A DNA stretch of 64,000 nucleotides from positions 3,383,501 to 3,447,500 of the forward strand of contig NZ_JAHREN010000001.1 of the NCBI RefSeq assembly GCF_019084075.1, in the 5' to 3' direction. The notes under the pieces were generated by a model that was given only the letters and a program-made list of their open reading frames with translations, did no database searches and was not told where the DNA came from. The DNA is from Siccirubricoccus sp. G192 (GTDB lineage Bacteria > Pseudomonadota > Alphaproteobacteria > Acetobacterales > Acetobacteraceae). The translations under genes and the position numbers were made by a program. Below, one piece after another: positions 10,071 to 18,801 of the stretch (the stretch's first letter is position 1; every line of letters starts with the position of its first letter).

Positions 10071-11937
10071 ATGCCGGACCGCCCGCGTCGCCTCTGGCTG
10101 CCAGCAGTGCCAGCGGTCGGGCTGGCGCTCGGGCTGATGCTGTTCGGTCTCGGGCGGGCGGAGGTGGCCGGCTGGGTCTTCGCCCTCGCCACCCTGCCGG
10201 TGCTGCTGGCGCTGCTGCGCGACATCCTGCGCGGCCTGCGGCAGGGCGGGTCCGGGCTCGACCTCATTGCGGCGCTCTCCATGGGCGGCGCGCTGATGCT
10301 GGGCGAGCCGCTGGCCGGGGCGGTGGTGGCGCTGATGTTCGCCGGCGGGCAGTTCCTGGAGGACTTCTCCCGCATGCGGGCGCGCCGGGAGATGACCGCG
10401 CTGCTGGCACGCCAGCCGCGCGAGGCCACCCGCCACGGCCCGCGGGGCCTGGAAACCGTGCCGCTCTCGGTCCTTGCGCCGGGCGATCGCGTGCTGATCC
10501 GCCAGGGCGATGTGGTGCCGGTGGATGGCAGGGTCCTGGGTGGCACCGCGGTGGTGGATACCGCCGCCCTGACCGGGGAGGCGATGCCGGTGGCGGTGCC
10601 GCCGGGCGGCACGGTGCTCTCCGGCACGGTGAATGCCGGCGAAGCCTTCGACCTGCTGGCCGAACGGGATGCGGGCCGCAGCACCTATGCCGGCATCCTG
10701 CGCCTGGTGGAGCAGGCACAGGCGAGCAAGGCGCCGATGGCCCGCCTCGCCGACCGTTGGGCGCTGGGTTTCCTGGCACTGACCCTGCTGCTTGCGGGCG
10801 GCGCTTGGCTGTTCTCTGGTGACCCCCGCCGTGCGCTGGCGGTCCTGGTGGTGGCCACCCCCTGCCCGCTGATCCTGGCGGTGCCGGTGGCCATCATGGC
10901 CGGCCTGTCGCGCGCAGCCAGGGCGGGGGTGCTGGTGAAAAGCGGCGCCGCGCTGGAGGTGCTGGCCCGCGCCCGGGTGCTGCTGCTGGACAAGACGGGC
11001 ACCCTCACCGAGGGAAAGGCCCGGCTGGTCGGGGTGCATCCGGCCCTGGGGATGGAGGCCGGGGAAGTCCTGCGGCTGGCGGCCTCGCTCGACCAGGCCT
11101 CCGGCCATGTCATCGCCGCCAACCTGGTGGAGGCGGCACGGAGGCGCGGCCTGATGCTCGCGACGCCGGAGGCGGTGCGGGAGGAGGCGGGTTCCGGCAT
11201 CACGGGCCGTGTTGGCGACCGCATCGTGGCCGTCGGTGGGTTGGATTTCGTTGCCCGGCATCTCGTGACGGAACCGGCAGGCGGGCCGCCGCGGGGGGAA
11301 TCCGCCCGGCCCGCATCCGGCGCCCCTGCCCGGCGCCTACGGGCCAGGCGCGGTGCAGGTGGCCGTGGCAGTGGATGGTGCGCCGGCCGGCATCCTGGTC
11401 TTCGCCGATACGCTGCGGCCGGAGGCCGGCGCCATGCTGCGGTCGGTGCGCGCGGCTGGCATCCGCCGCGTGGTGATGCTCTCCGGCGACCGCCCGGCGG
11501 TGGCGGAGGCGGTGGGTCGGGAGCTTGGCCTGGACGCGGTGCTGGCCGGCCTCTCGCCGGAGGGAAAAGTCGCGGCGGTGCGGGCGGAGCGGATGCATGG
11601 GCCGGTGGTGATGCTGGGCGATGGGGTGAACGATGCCCCTGCCCTCGCCGCAGCCGATGCAGGCCTGGCCATGGGGGTGCGCGGTGCCGCCGCCAGCGCC
11701 GAGGCCGCCGATGCTGTGCTGCTGGTGGACCGGCTGGACCGGGTAGCGGAGGCCATGCGCATCGCCCACCGCGCGCGGGCCATCGCGCTGCAGAGCGTTG
11801 CCGCCGGAATCGGGCTTTCCACTGCCGGGATGCTCGCCGCCGCCCTCGGGCACTTGACGCCGGTGCAGGGGGCGGTGTTGCAGGAAGCCATCGATATTGC
11901 CGTGATCCTGAATGCCCTCCGGGCGCTGCGCGGCTGA
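10071..11937 (+). CDS. Heavy-metal P1B-type ATPase (one-base frameshift)
   Basis: The first frame runs from ATG 10071 and carries membrane helices, the actuator motif TGEA (168-171), the metal-site motif TPCPL (CPL 265-267) and the phosphorylation site DKTGT (307-311). The second frame carries MLSGDRP and GDGVNDAPAL to the end. Deleting one G from the G6 run 11293-11298 fuses them into about 621 residues. There is no N-terminal metal-binding domain. The usual SEHP motif of the nucleotide domain reads S344-G-H-V, keeping the His but losing the Pro. It would export a soft or transition metal; which one is not decidable. Confidence 0.87.
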
Positions 11938-11958
11938 CTTCGCAAGAGAGGATGTTGC

Positions 11959-12924
11959 ATGCCGAACCTGAACCGCCTCGGAATCCTCGACGACTACCAG
12001 GGGGTCACCCTCGCGCTGGGCCCCTGGGACCGGCTGCCGAAAACCCTCGGCATCCAGGTGTTCCGCGACACCATCACGGACCAGGAGGCGCTGGCCGCAA
12101 GGCTCGCCCCCTTCGACGCGCTGCTCATCATGCGCGAGCGGACCCCCTTCCCGCGTGCGCTGATCGAGCGGCTGCCCAATCTGCGCCTGCTCATCACGAC
12201 CGGGGCGCGCAATCGCTCCGTCGATCTCGATGCCTGCGCCGAGCGGGGCATCACGGTTTCGGGCACGCCCTCGCATGGGCACCCGACGGTGGACCTGACC
12301 TGGGGCCTCATCCTGTCACTGCTGCGGCGCATCCCGGAGCAGGAACGCGGCTTGCGGGAGGGGCGCTGGCAGGTGGCGCTCGGCAATGCGCTGGAGGGCA
12401 GGACGCTCGGCGTGATGGGCCTCGGCAACCTCGGCAGCCGGGTGGCGCGGGTCGGCCAGGCCTTCGGCATGCGCACCATCGCCTGGAGCCAGAACCTCAC
12501 CGAGGAACGCGCCGCCGCCGCCGGCGCCACCCGCGTGGACAAACCCACGCTGCTGCGGGAGGCCGATGTGCTCACCCTGCACCTGATCCTGTCGGAGCGC
12601 TCGCGCGGCATCCTGGGCGCCGCGGAATTGGCGCAGATGCAGCCGGGCGCCGTGGTGGTGAATACCAGCCGCGGGCCGCTGATCGACCAGGCGGCGCTGA
12701 TCGCCGCGCTCAAGGAAGGGCGGATCGCCGGCGCCGGCATCGATGTCTTCGACCAGGAACCGCTGCCGCCGGACCACCCGATCCTGGCGGCGCCCAATAC
12801 CGTGCTGACGCCGCATCTCGGCTATGTCACGGAGGAGAACTACCGCACCTATTTCGCCGGCGCGGTGGAGGCGGTGCAGGGCTACCTGGACGGCAGGCCG
12901 GTGCGGGAATTGCGGCCGGGATAG
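11959..12924 (+). CDS. D-2-hydroxyacid dehydrogenase family protein
   Basis: This 321-residue protein has the NAD-binding Rossmann motif GVMGLGNLGSRVARVGQAFG, the substrate-binding Arg region NTSRGPLIDQ, IDVFDQEPLP with the conserved Glu, and the catalytic His in LTPHLGYVTEE. This is the phosphoglycerate/formate/glyoxylate reductase superfamily; the exact acid is not predictable. RBS AGAGAGGA lies upstream of ATG 11959. It follows the metal ATPase by 21 bases. Its stop codon TAG forms the left edge of the two-hairpin repeat. Confidence 0.9.
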   Translation: MPNLNRLGILDDYQGVTLALGPWDRLPKTLGIQVFRDTITDQEALAARLAPFDALLIMRERTPFPRALIERLPNLRLLITTGARNRSVDLDACAERGITVSGTPSHGHPTVDLTWGLILSLLRRIPEQERGLREGRWQVALGNALEGRTLGVMGLGNLGSRVARVGQAFGMRTIAWSQNLTEERAAAAGATRVDKPTLLREADVLTLHLILSERSRGILGAAELAQMQPGAVVVNTSRGPLIDQAALIAALKEGRIAGAGIDVFDQEPLPPDHPILAAPNTVLTPHLGYVTEENYRTYFAGAVEAVQGYLDGRPVRELRPG

Positions 12925-13026
12925 AGCGGATCGCGGACGGATGTAAACGTCCGGGAGCGTGAATCCGCTCTGCAAACAAGGAGCTACGGCGGATTGGCGT
13001 TCAGGAATGAACGCAATCCGCCGTAG
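12923..13026 (-). repeat. Two-hairpin intergenic repeat, family A copy 1
   Basis: This 104-base element fills the whole gap between two convergent genes. Hairpin 1: AGAGCGGAT (12923-12931) pairs with ATCCGCTCT (about 12963-12971) around an inner CGGA/TCCG stem. Hairpin 2: CTACGGCGGATTGGCGTTCA (12984-13003) pairs with TGAACGCAATCCGCCGTAG across a GGAA loop with one bulged base. A second copy is at 41047-41151 in opposite orientation. Read on the minus strand, hairpin 2 follows the M20 hydrolase stop and precedes a T-rich segment, as in a terminator. Confidence 0.85.
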
Positions 13027-14229
13027 TCAGCCGCGCAGGAAAGCCTCCGCGGCATCGGCCAGGACCTGGCAGCCCAGCGCCAGGTCCTCCTCCTTGGTGT
13101 CCTCCGCCCAGTGGTGGCTGATGCCGCCGATGCTGGGGACGAAGAGCATGGCGGCGGGCATGCGCCGGGCGATGTATTGCGCATCATGCCCGGCGCCGCT
13201 CGGCATCCGCTGCCATAAGCCGGGCGCGTGCCGCTCAGCCGCCTGGTCCAGCGCCGCCATCATCGCCGGATCGCAGAGCGCCGGCAGGGCGCGGCTGACC
13301 TGCGTGAGCTTCGCCGTGCAGCGCTCATTGCGGTTGCTCTCCCGTACCAGGGAGCGGAGCATCGCCTCCATCCGCTCCAGCACCGGCAGGCCGACATCGC
13401 GGAACTGGAACAGCACATCGGCGCTGCCGGGGATGATGCTGGGCGCGCCGGGTTCCAGGGTGATGCGGCCGGTGGTCCAGGTGCTGCGCTCGCCGCAGAC
13501 TTTAGGGAATTCGCGGTCGATGGCAGCCAGCAGCCGCACCGCCGCCAGGCCGGCATCGCGCCGCTCCGCCATGGTGGTGCCGCCAGCATGGTCCTGCTGC
13601 CCCACGATCTCGATCCTCCACTGCCAGATGGCGACGATGCCGGTCACCACGCCGAGGCGCAGCCCCGCCTTTTCCAACTGCGTGCCCTGCTCGATATGCA
13701 TCTCGAAGAAGCCCTTGTGGCGTCCGGCTTCGAGCTGCATCCGCGGCTTCCCCGCAAGCCCGGCCGCCGCCAGCGCGTCGCGCAGCGGGGTGCCGTCGTT
13801 GCGGCTGCGGCTGCGGTCGATCTCGGCTTCCGACAACTCGCCGATGATGGATTTGCTGCCGAGGAAGCCGCCCTCGAAATGCCCCTCCTCATCGGCGAAG
13901 GCGCAGACATCCACCGGCAGCCCGGCCCGGGCCAGGGCCACGCCCGCCACCACGCCGAGCGCGCCATCCAGCCAGCCAGCCTGGTTCTGGCTTTCGATAT
14001 GGCTGCCGACCAGCAGACGCGGCCCGGGCCCCCGGTGCCGGCCATGGACATTGCCGATGCCGTCGATCGAGGGTTCCAGTCCGCATTCCGCCAGGCGCTG
14101 CATCAGCCAGCGCCGGCTTTCCATGTCCTCCGGCGAATAGGTCGGCCGGTGCACGCCGGTCCGATAGCGGCCGATCTGGCGGAGCTCGTTCAGGTCCCGC
14201 AGGAAATGCGCGGCATCGATCTTCGGCAT
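13027..14229 (-). CDS. M20-family amidohydrolase (hydantoinase/carbamoylase, allantoate amidohydrolase type)
   Basis: A 400-residue zinc-dependent hydrolase. Metal and catalytic motifs appear in order: GSHIES (family GSHLDT; the Asp is replaced by Glu), LDGALGV, FADEEGHFEGGFLGS, FFEMHIEQG, QDHAGGTTM in the dimerisation domain and GGISHHWAEDT near the end. Members remove carbamoyl or formyl groups from amino acids or act on allantoate and ureidoglycolate. No hydantoinase or purine genes are adjacent, so the substrate stays open. RBS is weak. Ends against repeat family A. Confidence 0.87.
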   Translation of the reverse strand: MPKIDAAHFLRDLNELRQIGRYRTGVHRPTYSPEDMESRRWLMQRLAECGLEPSIDGIGNVHGRHRGPGPRLLVGSHIESQNQAGWLDGALGVVAGVALARAGLPVDVCAFADEEGHFEGGFLGSKSIIGELSEAEIDRSRSRNDGTPLRDALAAAGLAGKPRMQLEAGRHKGFFEMHIEQGTQLEKAGLRLGVVTGIVAIWQWRIEIVGQQDHAGGTTMAERRDAGLAAVRLLAAIDREFPKVCGERSTWTTGRITLEPGAPSIIPGSADVLFQFRDVGLPVLERMEAMLRSLVRESNRNERCTAKLTQVSRALPALCDPAMMAALDQAAERHAPGLWQRMPSGAGHDAQYIARRMPAAMLFVPSIGGISHHWAEDTKEEDLALGCQVLADAAEAFLRG

Positions 14230-14405
14230 GGCCCTGGCCCCTGTTGCGTCGCGGCAGCCTGGAACGCGGCGGGCCGCGCCGCAAGTCGGGCCGAGTCGTG
14301 GCCGGCCTCCCGCGCCTCCAGGATCATCTTCGCTGTGAATCGCCTTCCCCCCTTGAGTCCCGCGCCCGGAGGGCGCGCAATCCAGGCATCCGGAGGAGAC
14401 GCAGG

Positions 14406-15579
14406 ATGGGCCGCATTTTCACCTACCCCGCCATGGAGCGGGTGCATATCGGAACCGGTTTCGAGGAAGCGGTGGCCGATGAGGCCGCGCGGGCCGGTGC
14501 CACGCGCATCTTCCTCATGGTTGGCGGCACCATCAGCCGCGAGACGGACTGGCCGGACCGGCTGGCGCGGCGCCTGGCCGAAGGCGGCAGGGCCCGCCTC
14601 ACCGGGCAGTGGGACCGCATGGCCTCGCATACCCCGCGTAGCGACGTGATCGTGGCGACGGCGGCGGCGCGGGAGGCAGGGGCGGAGCTGCTGGTCACGC
14701 TGGGCGGCGGCTCCGTCACCGATGCCGGCAAGATGGTGCGGATGTGCCTGGCCAATGGCGTGACCGAGGAAGCGCAGCTCGAACCCCTGGCCAGCATCTT
14801 CGAGGGCAGCCGCCGCGTCATCCCGCCGAAGCAGGCCCCTGCCCCGCCGCAGGTCTGCGTGCCGACCACGCTCTCGGCCGGCGATTTCTCTGCCACCGCC
14901 GGCTGCACCGATGTGTCGCGCGGCCTGAAGCAGAGCTATGCGCATCCGCGCATGATGGCGACGGCGGTGGTGCTGGATCCGGCGGTGACGCTGCGGACGC
15001 CGGAATGGCTGTTCCTCTCCACCGGCATCCGCGCCGTCGACCATGCGGTAGAGGATATCTGCTCGATCTCCGGCAACCCCTTCTCCGAGGGCGCCTCGAT
15101 GCAGGCGCTGCGGCTGCTCTCGCGCGGGTTGCGGGGCACGAAGATGCGGCCGGAGGACCAGGCGGCGCGGCTCGACTGCCTGCTGGGGGGCCTGGATGTC
15201 CATGGTGGGTTCGCAATCCGGGGTGGAGAAGGGCGCTAGCCACGGCATCGGCCATGCGCTGGGCGGCGCGGCCGGCATGCCGCATGGCTATACCTCCTGC
15301 GTCATGCTGCCGCCGGTGCTGCGCTACAATCACTCCGTCAATGCCGCGCAGCAGGCGCTGGTGAGCGAGGCTTTCGGCCAGCCGGGCGTAACTGCCGCCG
15401 ACCTCGCCGCCGGTCTGGTCGCGGAGCTTGGCCTGCCGGGGCGGCTGCGCGATTGCGGCGTGCGGCACGAACAGCTCGACATGATCGCCGAGGCAGCGAT
15501 GCACGACCGCTGGATCCCGACCAATCCGCGCCCGCTCGACCTGGCCGGTGTGCGGGCGCTGCTGGAGGAGGCTTTCTGA
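14406..15579 (+). CDS. Iron-containing alcohol dehydrogenase / maleylacetate reductase-like (one-base frameshift)
   Basis: ATG 14406 has a strong RBS (GGAGGAG, 14392-14398). The N-terminal Rossmann-like half holds TLGGGSVTDAGKMVRM; metal ligands follow in IRAVDHAVEDICS, then, one frame over, SHGIGHALGG and MPHGYTSC. Removing one G from the G6 run 15185-15190 gives a continuous protein of about 390 residues (LLGAWMSMVGS across the join). The group III alcohol dehydrogenase family includes maleylacetate reductases of aromatic ring breakdown; the fahA and cyclase neighbours fit that theme but are on the other strand. It converges on the cyclase gene 9 bases away. Confidence 0.87.
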
Positions 15580-15588
15580 AGCCGATCC

Positions 15589-16377
15589 TCAATCGTCGAT
15601 GATCGCCACTGCCCGCGTCCAGCCGGCGGAGCCGCGATGCACCTTCACCGGGAAGCACACAACCTGGAAGCCGCTGGAGGGCAGCGCTTCCAGGTTGTGC
15701 AGCTTCTCGATATGCGAATAGCCGATCTCCCGCCCGGCCCGGTGGCCTTCCCAGATCAGCGACGGGTCGCCGCCTTCCGCGATGCGGCGCTTCGTGAAGC
15801 TGAAGGGCGCATCCCAGGACCAGCCATCGGTGCCGACCACGCGGATGCCGCGCTCCAGCATCCAGAGGGTCGCGGCCTTGCCCATGCCGCAGCCGGACTC
15901 CACATAGTCGTCCTGGCCGTAGCGGCTGCCGGCGCGGGTATTGACCACCACGATCTCCAGCGGCTTCAGCGTGTGGCCGATGCGCTTCAGCTCGGCCTCG
16001 ACATCGCCGGGCTGCACCACGTAGCCATCCTCGAAATGCCGGAAATCGAGCTTCACCGCCGGCTGGTGGCACCATTCGAGCGGCACCTCGTCGATCCGCC
16101 AGGAAGGCTCGCCGCCCGGCTTCAGCCGCTCGTTCATGCGCGAGAAATAGTGGTAGGGCGCGTCGAGATGGGTGCCGTTATGGGTGCTGATCTGCACCCG
16201 CTCCACTGCCGCGTATTCGCCCTCGGGCAACGCGTCGATGGGCACGCCCATGTATTCCGCCATGCGGGCGGCGGTCTGGTGGTGGTCGAGATACTCGATA
16301 TGCGGCAGGCTGGCCGGCGGGTCGCTGGCGATGCCCGCCTTGAGCGGCACGGAGATGTCGATGAAGCGGCGGGCCAT
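15589..16377 (-). CDS. Cyclase family protein (kynurenine-formamidase-like)
   Basis: ATG 16377, preceded by AAGGA, gives 262 residues. The metal-binding signature THNGTHLDAPYHY (HxGTHxDxPxH) is intact, and IDISVPLKAG at the N-terminus and GTDGWSWDAPF are typical of the cyclase superfamily. These enzymes hydrolyse amide or ester bonds in small ring compounds with Zn or Mn. It is 29 bases downstream of fahA, so the two are probably co-transcribed for breakdown of an aromatic or keto compound. Confidence 0.87.
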   Translation of the reverse strand: MARRFIDISVPLKAGIASDPPASLPHIEYLDHHQTAARMAEYMGVPIDALPEGEYAAVERVQISTHNGTHLDAPYHYFSRMNERLKPGGEPSWRIDEVPLEWCHQPAVKLDFRHFEDGYVVQPGDVEAELKRIGHTLKPLEIVVVNTRAGSRYGQDDYVESGCGMGKAATLWMLERGIRVVGTDGWSWDAPFSFTKRRIAEGGDPSLIWEGHRAGREIGYSHIEKLHNLEALPSSGFQVVCFPVKVHRGSAGWTRAVAIIDD

Positions 16378-16406
16378 GGCGGTGTCCTTCTGCGTGAATG
16401 CGTGGC

Positions 16407-17735
16407 TCAGGCAGGCCAGGCGGGGGCGGGGTCGATGCGGCCGCGGCATTCGCCGAGGCCGATCGCGACATGGCCGGTGCGCTCCGCCCGGCCGCGGAGG
16501 ATCACCTCGTCGCCATCCTGCAGCCAGAGCCGCGTCTCGCCATTCGGCAGAGTAAGCGGGTCACGGCCCCTGGTGATCTCGGAGAGGCAGGCGCGGCTCG
16601 CATCCGTGGGGCCGGACGTTGTGCCGCTGGCGATCAGGTCGCCCGGCCGCAGGTTGCAGCCATTGCTGGCGTGATGCGTCAGCATCTGCCCGAAGGTCCA
16701 GTACATATGCAGGAAATTCGTGCTGGTGATGCGGGCGGGGCCGGCGCCGGTCTCCCGCATGCGCGGCGTCAGCAGGAAGGCTTCCAGCGTGATGTCGAAA
16801 CCGCCCTCCGCCTGGTCGCGCACGCCGGTGAGGTGCGGCAGCGGTGCCGGGTCGCCCGGCAGCCGCGCCGGGGCGGGGGCGCGGAAAGGCGCCATCGCCT
16901 CCGCCGTGACGATCCAGGGCGAGATGCTGGTGGAGAGGCTCTTCGACAGGAAGGGGCCGAGCGGTACGCTCTCCCAGCGCTGGATGTCCCGCGCCGACCA
17001 GTCGTTCACCAGGCAGAAGCCCCAGATATGGTCGGGCGCCGCGCTGATTGGGATCGGCTCGCCGATCGGGTTGCCGGGGCCGACGAAGAAGCCGACCTCC
17101 AGCTCGAAATCCTGCGCCTCGCTCGGGCCGAACTGCACGCTGCCATCCGGCCGCTGCCATTGGCCATTCGGGCGCCGGACCGCCTCGCCGCTCATCCGCA
17201 CGGAACTGGCGCGGCTGTTATAGGCGACGGGCAGATGCCGGAAGGCGGGCGGCAGCGGGTTCTCCGGGTTGCGCTGCCGGCCGCCGCGCTCGGTGTGATA
17301 GAGGCTGGTGAGGAAATCGGTGAAGGCGCCGATCTCCGCCGGCAGCAGCATCTCCGCCTCGGTCATCGGCACCAGCAGCCGGTCCGCCATGGCCGCGATG
17401 CGCGTGGCTTCCGGCCCCTCGGCCCGCAGCAGGTCGGAGAGGCGCGCCCGCAGCGCGGCGGCCGCGCCATTGCCCATGGCCATCAGCCGGTTGAGGCTGG
17501 GCTCTGCCGCCGCCCGCGCCGCCTCGGCCGGCGCACCGGCGAAGAGTCCAGCCGCCACCGCCGCCTGCATGTCGAGGATGCGGTCGCCGATCGCGACACC
17601 CCCGCGCGCCGACTGGCCGGCGCGGCGGAAGACGCCATGCGGCAGGTTCTGGATGGGGAAGTCGCAGCCGGGCTGGTTGGCGATGTCGAGCCAGGCGCGG
17701 CGCGCCGGGTCATGGGTTGCGTTGAGCTCGGCCAC
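16407..17735 (-). CDS. fahA: Fumarylacetoacetase
   Basis: A 442-residue protein of full family length. It has the N-terminal SH3-like domain, then the FAH fold with PVAYNSRASSV, the Glu-rich metal-site strand DFELEVGFFVGPGN, NDWSARDIQRWE and the substrate-loop SGTTSGPT. It cleaves fumarylacetoacetate to fumarate and acetoacetate, the last step of tyrosine/homogentisate breakdown. No homogentisate dioxygenase or maleylacetoacetate isomerase gene is in the window. The downstream cyclase is likely in the same transcript. A palindromic repeat (family C) lies just upstream. Confidence 0.93.
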   Translation of the reverse strand: MAELNATHDPARRAWLDIANQPGCDFPIQNLPHGVFRRAGQSARGGVAIGDRILDMQAAVAAGLFAGAPAEAARAAAEPSLNRLMAMGNGAAAALRARLSDLLRAEGPEATRIAAMADRLLVPMTEAEMLLPAEIGAFTDFLTSLYHTERGGRQRNPENPLPPAFRHLPVAYNSRASSVRMSGEAVRRPNGQWQRPDGSVQFGPSEAQDFELEVGFFVGPGNPIGEPIPISAAPDHIWGFCLVNDWSARDIQRWESVPLGPFLSKSLSTSISPWIVTAEAMAPFRAPAPARLPGDPAPLPHLTGVRDQAEGGFDITLEAFLLTPRMRETGAGPARITSTNFLHMYWTFGQMLTHHASNGCNLRPGDLIASGTTSGPTDASRACLSEITRGRDPLTLPNGETRLWLQDGDEVILRGRAERTGHVAIGLGECRGRIDPAPAWPA

Positions 17736-17827
17736 GGGCCGTTCCTCCCTTCGGGCAAGCGGATTTGCGGCGGAGCCTGCACCGGCCGCGCCGGCCAGGC
17801 AAGGAAGCGCGGCGGTGCCCTATGCCG

Positions 17828-17872
17828 GCCGATTCAGACCAACGGGCCTCACGGCCCTTCGGTCATCGGGCG
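17828..17872 (-). repeat. Family C palindromic repeat, diverged single copy
   Basis: Read on the minus strand: CCGATGACCGAAGGGCC, loop GTGA, GGCCCGTTGGTCTGAATCGG. The outer CCGAT/ATCGG, middle ACC/GGT and inner GGGCC/GGCCC pairs match the copies at 53724 and 59161-59280, while the loop and internal bulge differ. It lies between the end of the SDR gene and the fahA start, both read leftward. Confidence 0.75.
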
Positions 17873-17875
17873 GCA

Positions 17876-18661
17876 TCAGAACAGCGCGTAGCCACCATCG
17901 ATCACCAGCGTGTCGCCGGTATGGTAGGCGCTGGCGCTGCTCATCAGATAGACGGCGATGCCGCCGAAATCCTCGCCCTTGCCCCAGCGGCGCATCGGGA
18001 TGCGGGGCATGACATTGCCGCGGAATTTCTCGTCCGCCGTGGATTTCGCCGTCATCTCGGTCTCGATCCAGCCGGGCAGGATGGCATTGGCGCGGATGCC
18101 ATGGCGGGCGAGTTCCACCGCTAGCGCCCGGATCATCGAGACCATCCCGCCCTTGCTGGCGGCGTAGTGCTCGTTCCGCGCCGCGCCCTCGATGGCGGCG
18201 AGGGAGGCGGTGCCGACCAGCACGCCGCCGGCATCGCCCGCCTTGGCCCGCTCCACCATGTGCCGCGCGGCGGCCTGGAAGCAGTGGAAGGCGCCGGTGA
18301 GGTTCACCCGCAGCACGCGGTTCCAGGTCTCCGTGCTGTGCTCCAGGAAGGGCTGCTGCCGACCGCCGGAGATGCCGGCATTGGCGAAACAGCCATCGAC
18401 CCGGCCGAGCACCCGCAGCGTTTCGGCGAAAGCGGCCTCGACCGCCGCCTCGTCGCCGACATCGCAGCGGAGCGCCAGCACGCGCCGCCCGGTGGCCTCC
18501 AGCGCCGCCCGCGCCGCCGCGTTCTTGGCTTCATTGGTGCCCCAGATGGCGATATCCGCGCCGGCTTCCGCCAACGCCATCGCCATGCCGAGTCCTATGC
18601 CGCCATTGCCGCCGGTGACCAGCGCCACCTTGCCGGTGAGATCGAATGGAGATTGGCCCAT
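17876..18661 (-). CDS. SDR family NAD(P)-dependent oxidoreductase
   Basis: ATG 18661 with the RBS AAGGAAGG gives 261 residues; the open frame upstream is the translation of a tandem repeat and is excluded. Cofactor motif TGGNGGIG (residues 16-23), NAG in CFANAGISGG, catalytic Ser in VGTASLAAIEG and the YxxxK motif HYAASKGG are present. It is a classical short-chain dehydrogenase acting on a hydroxyl/keto substrate, of unknown specificity. Divergent from a Bug receptor with 140 bases between; fahA follows 140 bases downstream. Confidence 0.9.
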   Translation of the reverse strand: MGQSPFDLTGKVALVTGGNGGIGLGMAMALAEAGADIAIWGTNEAKNAAARAALEATGRRVLALRCDVGDEAAVEAAFAETLRVLGRVDGCFANAGISGGRQQPFLEHSTETWNRVLRVNLTGAFHCFQAAARHMVERAKAGDAGGVLVGTASLAAIEGAARNEHYAASKGGMVSMIRALAVELARHGIRANAILPGWIETEMTAKSTADEKFRGNVMPRIPMRRWGKGEDFGGIAVYLMSSASAYHTGDTLVIDGGYALF

Positions 18662-18710
18662 GCGCGCCTTCCTTCCCATGCTGCCCGCATGCTGCACCGG
18701 GCCGGCCGGG

Positions 18711-18755
18711 CTTGCCACCGGGCACCTTGCCACCGGGCACCTTGCCACCGGGCGC
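18711..18755. repeat. 15-base tandem repeat, three copies
   Basis: CTTGCCACCGGGCAC occurs at 18711-18725 and 18726-18740; the third unit at 18741-18755 differs by one base. It lies in the divergent promoter region between the SDR gene and a Bug receptor gene, so copy number could alter promoter spacing. Confidence 0.8.
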
Positions 18756-18801
18756 GGCGCCGCGCAGGCTCAGGCGGCAGAAGGAGGCGGGAGGAAGCCT
18801 G

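Noticed and set aside
9159..12962. A 1267-residue open frame spanning the thioesterase, ATPase and dehydrogenase region
   Set aside because: Only its 10071-11290 part is the real ATPase first half; the rest is out-of-frame translation of neighbouring genes, kept open by high GC.
14329..14340. A further copy of the TGAATC hairpin family (GTGAATCGCC)
   Set aside because: No complementary CSGAT-side arm could be found within 60 bases upstream.
18711..18755. A CRISPR-like array (three short repeats)
   Set aside because: The 15-base units abut with no spacers, so it is a simple tandem repeat.
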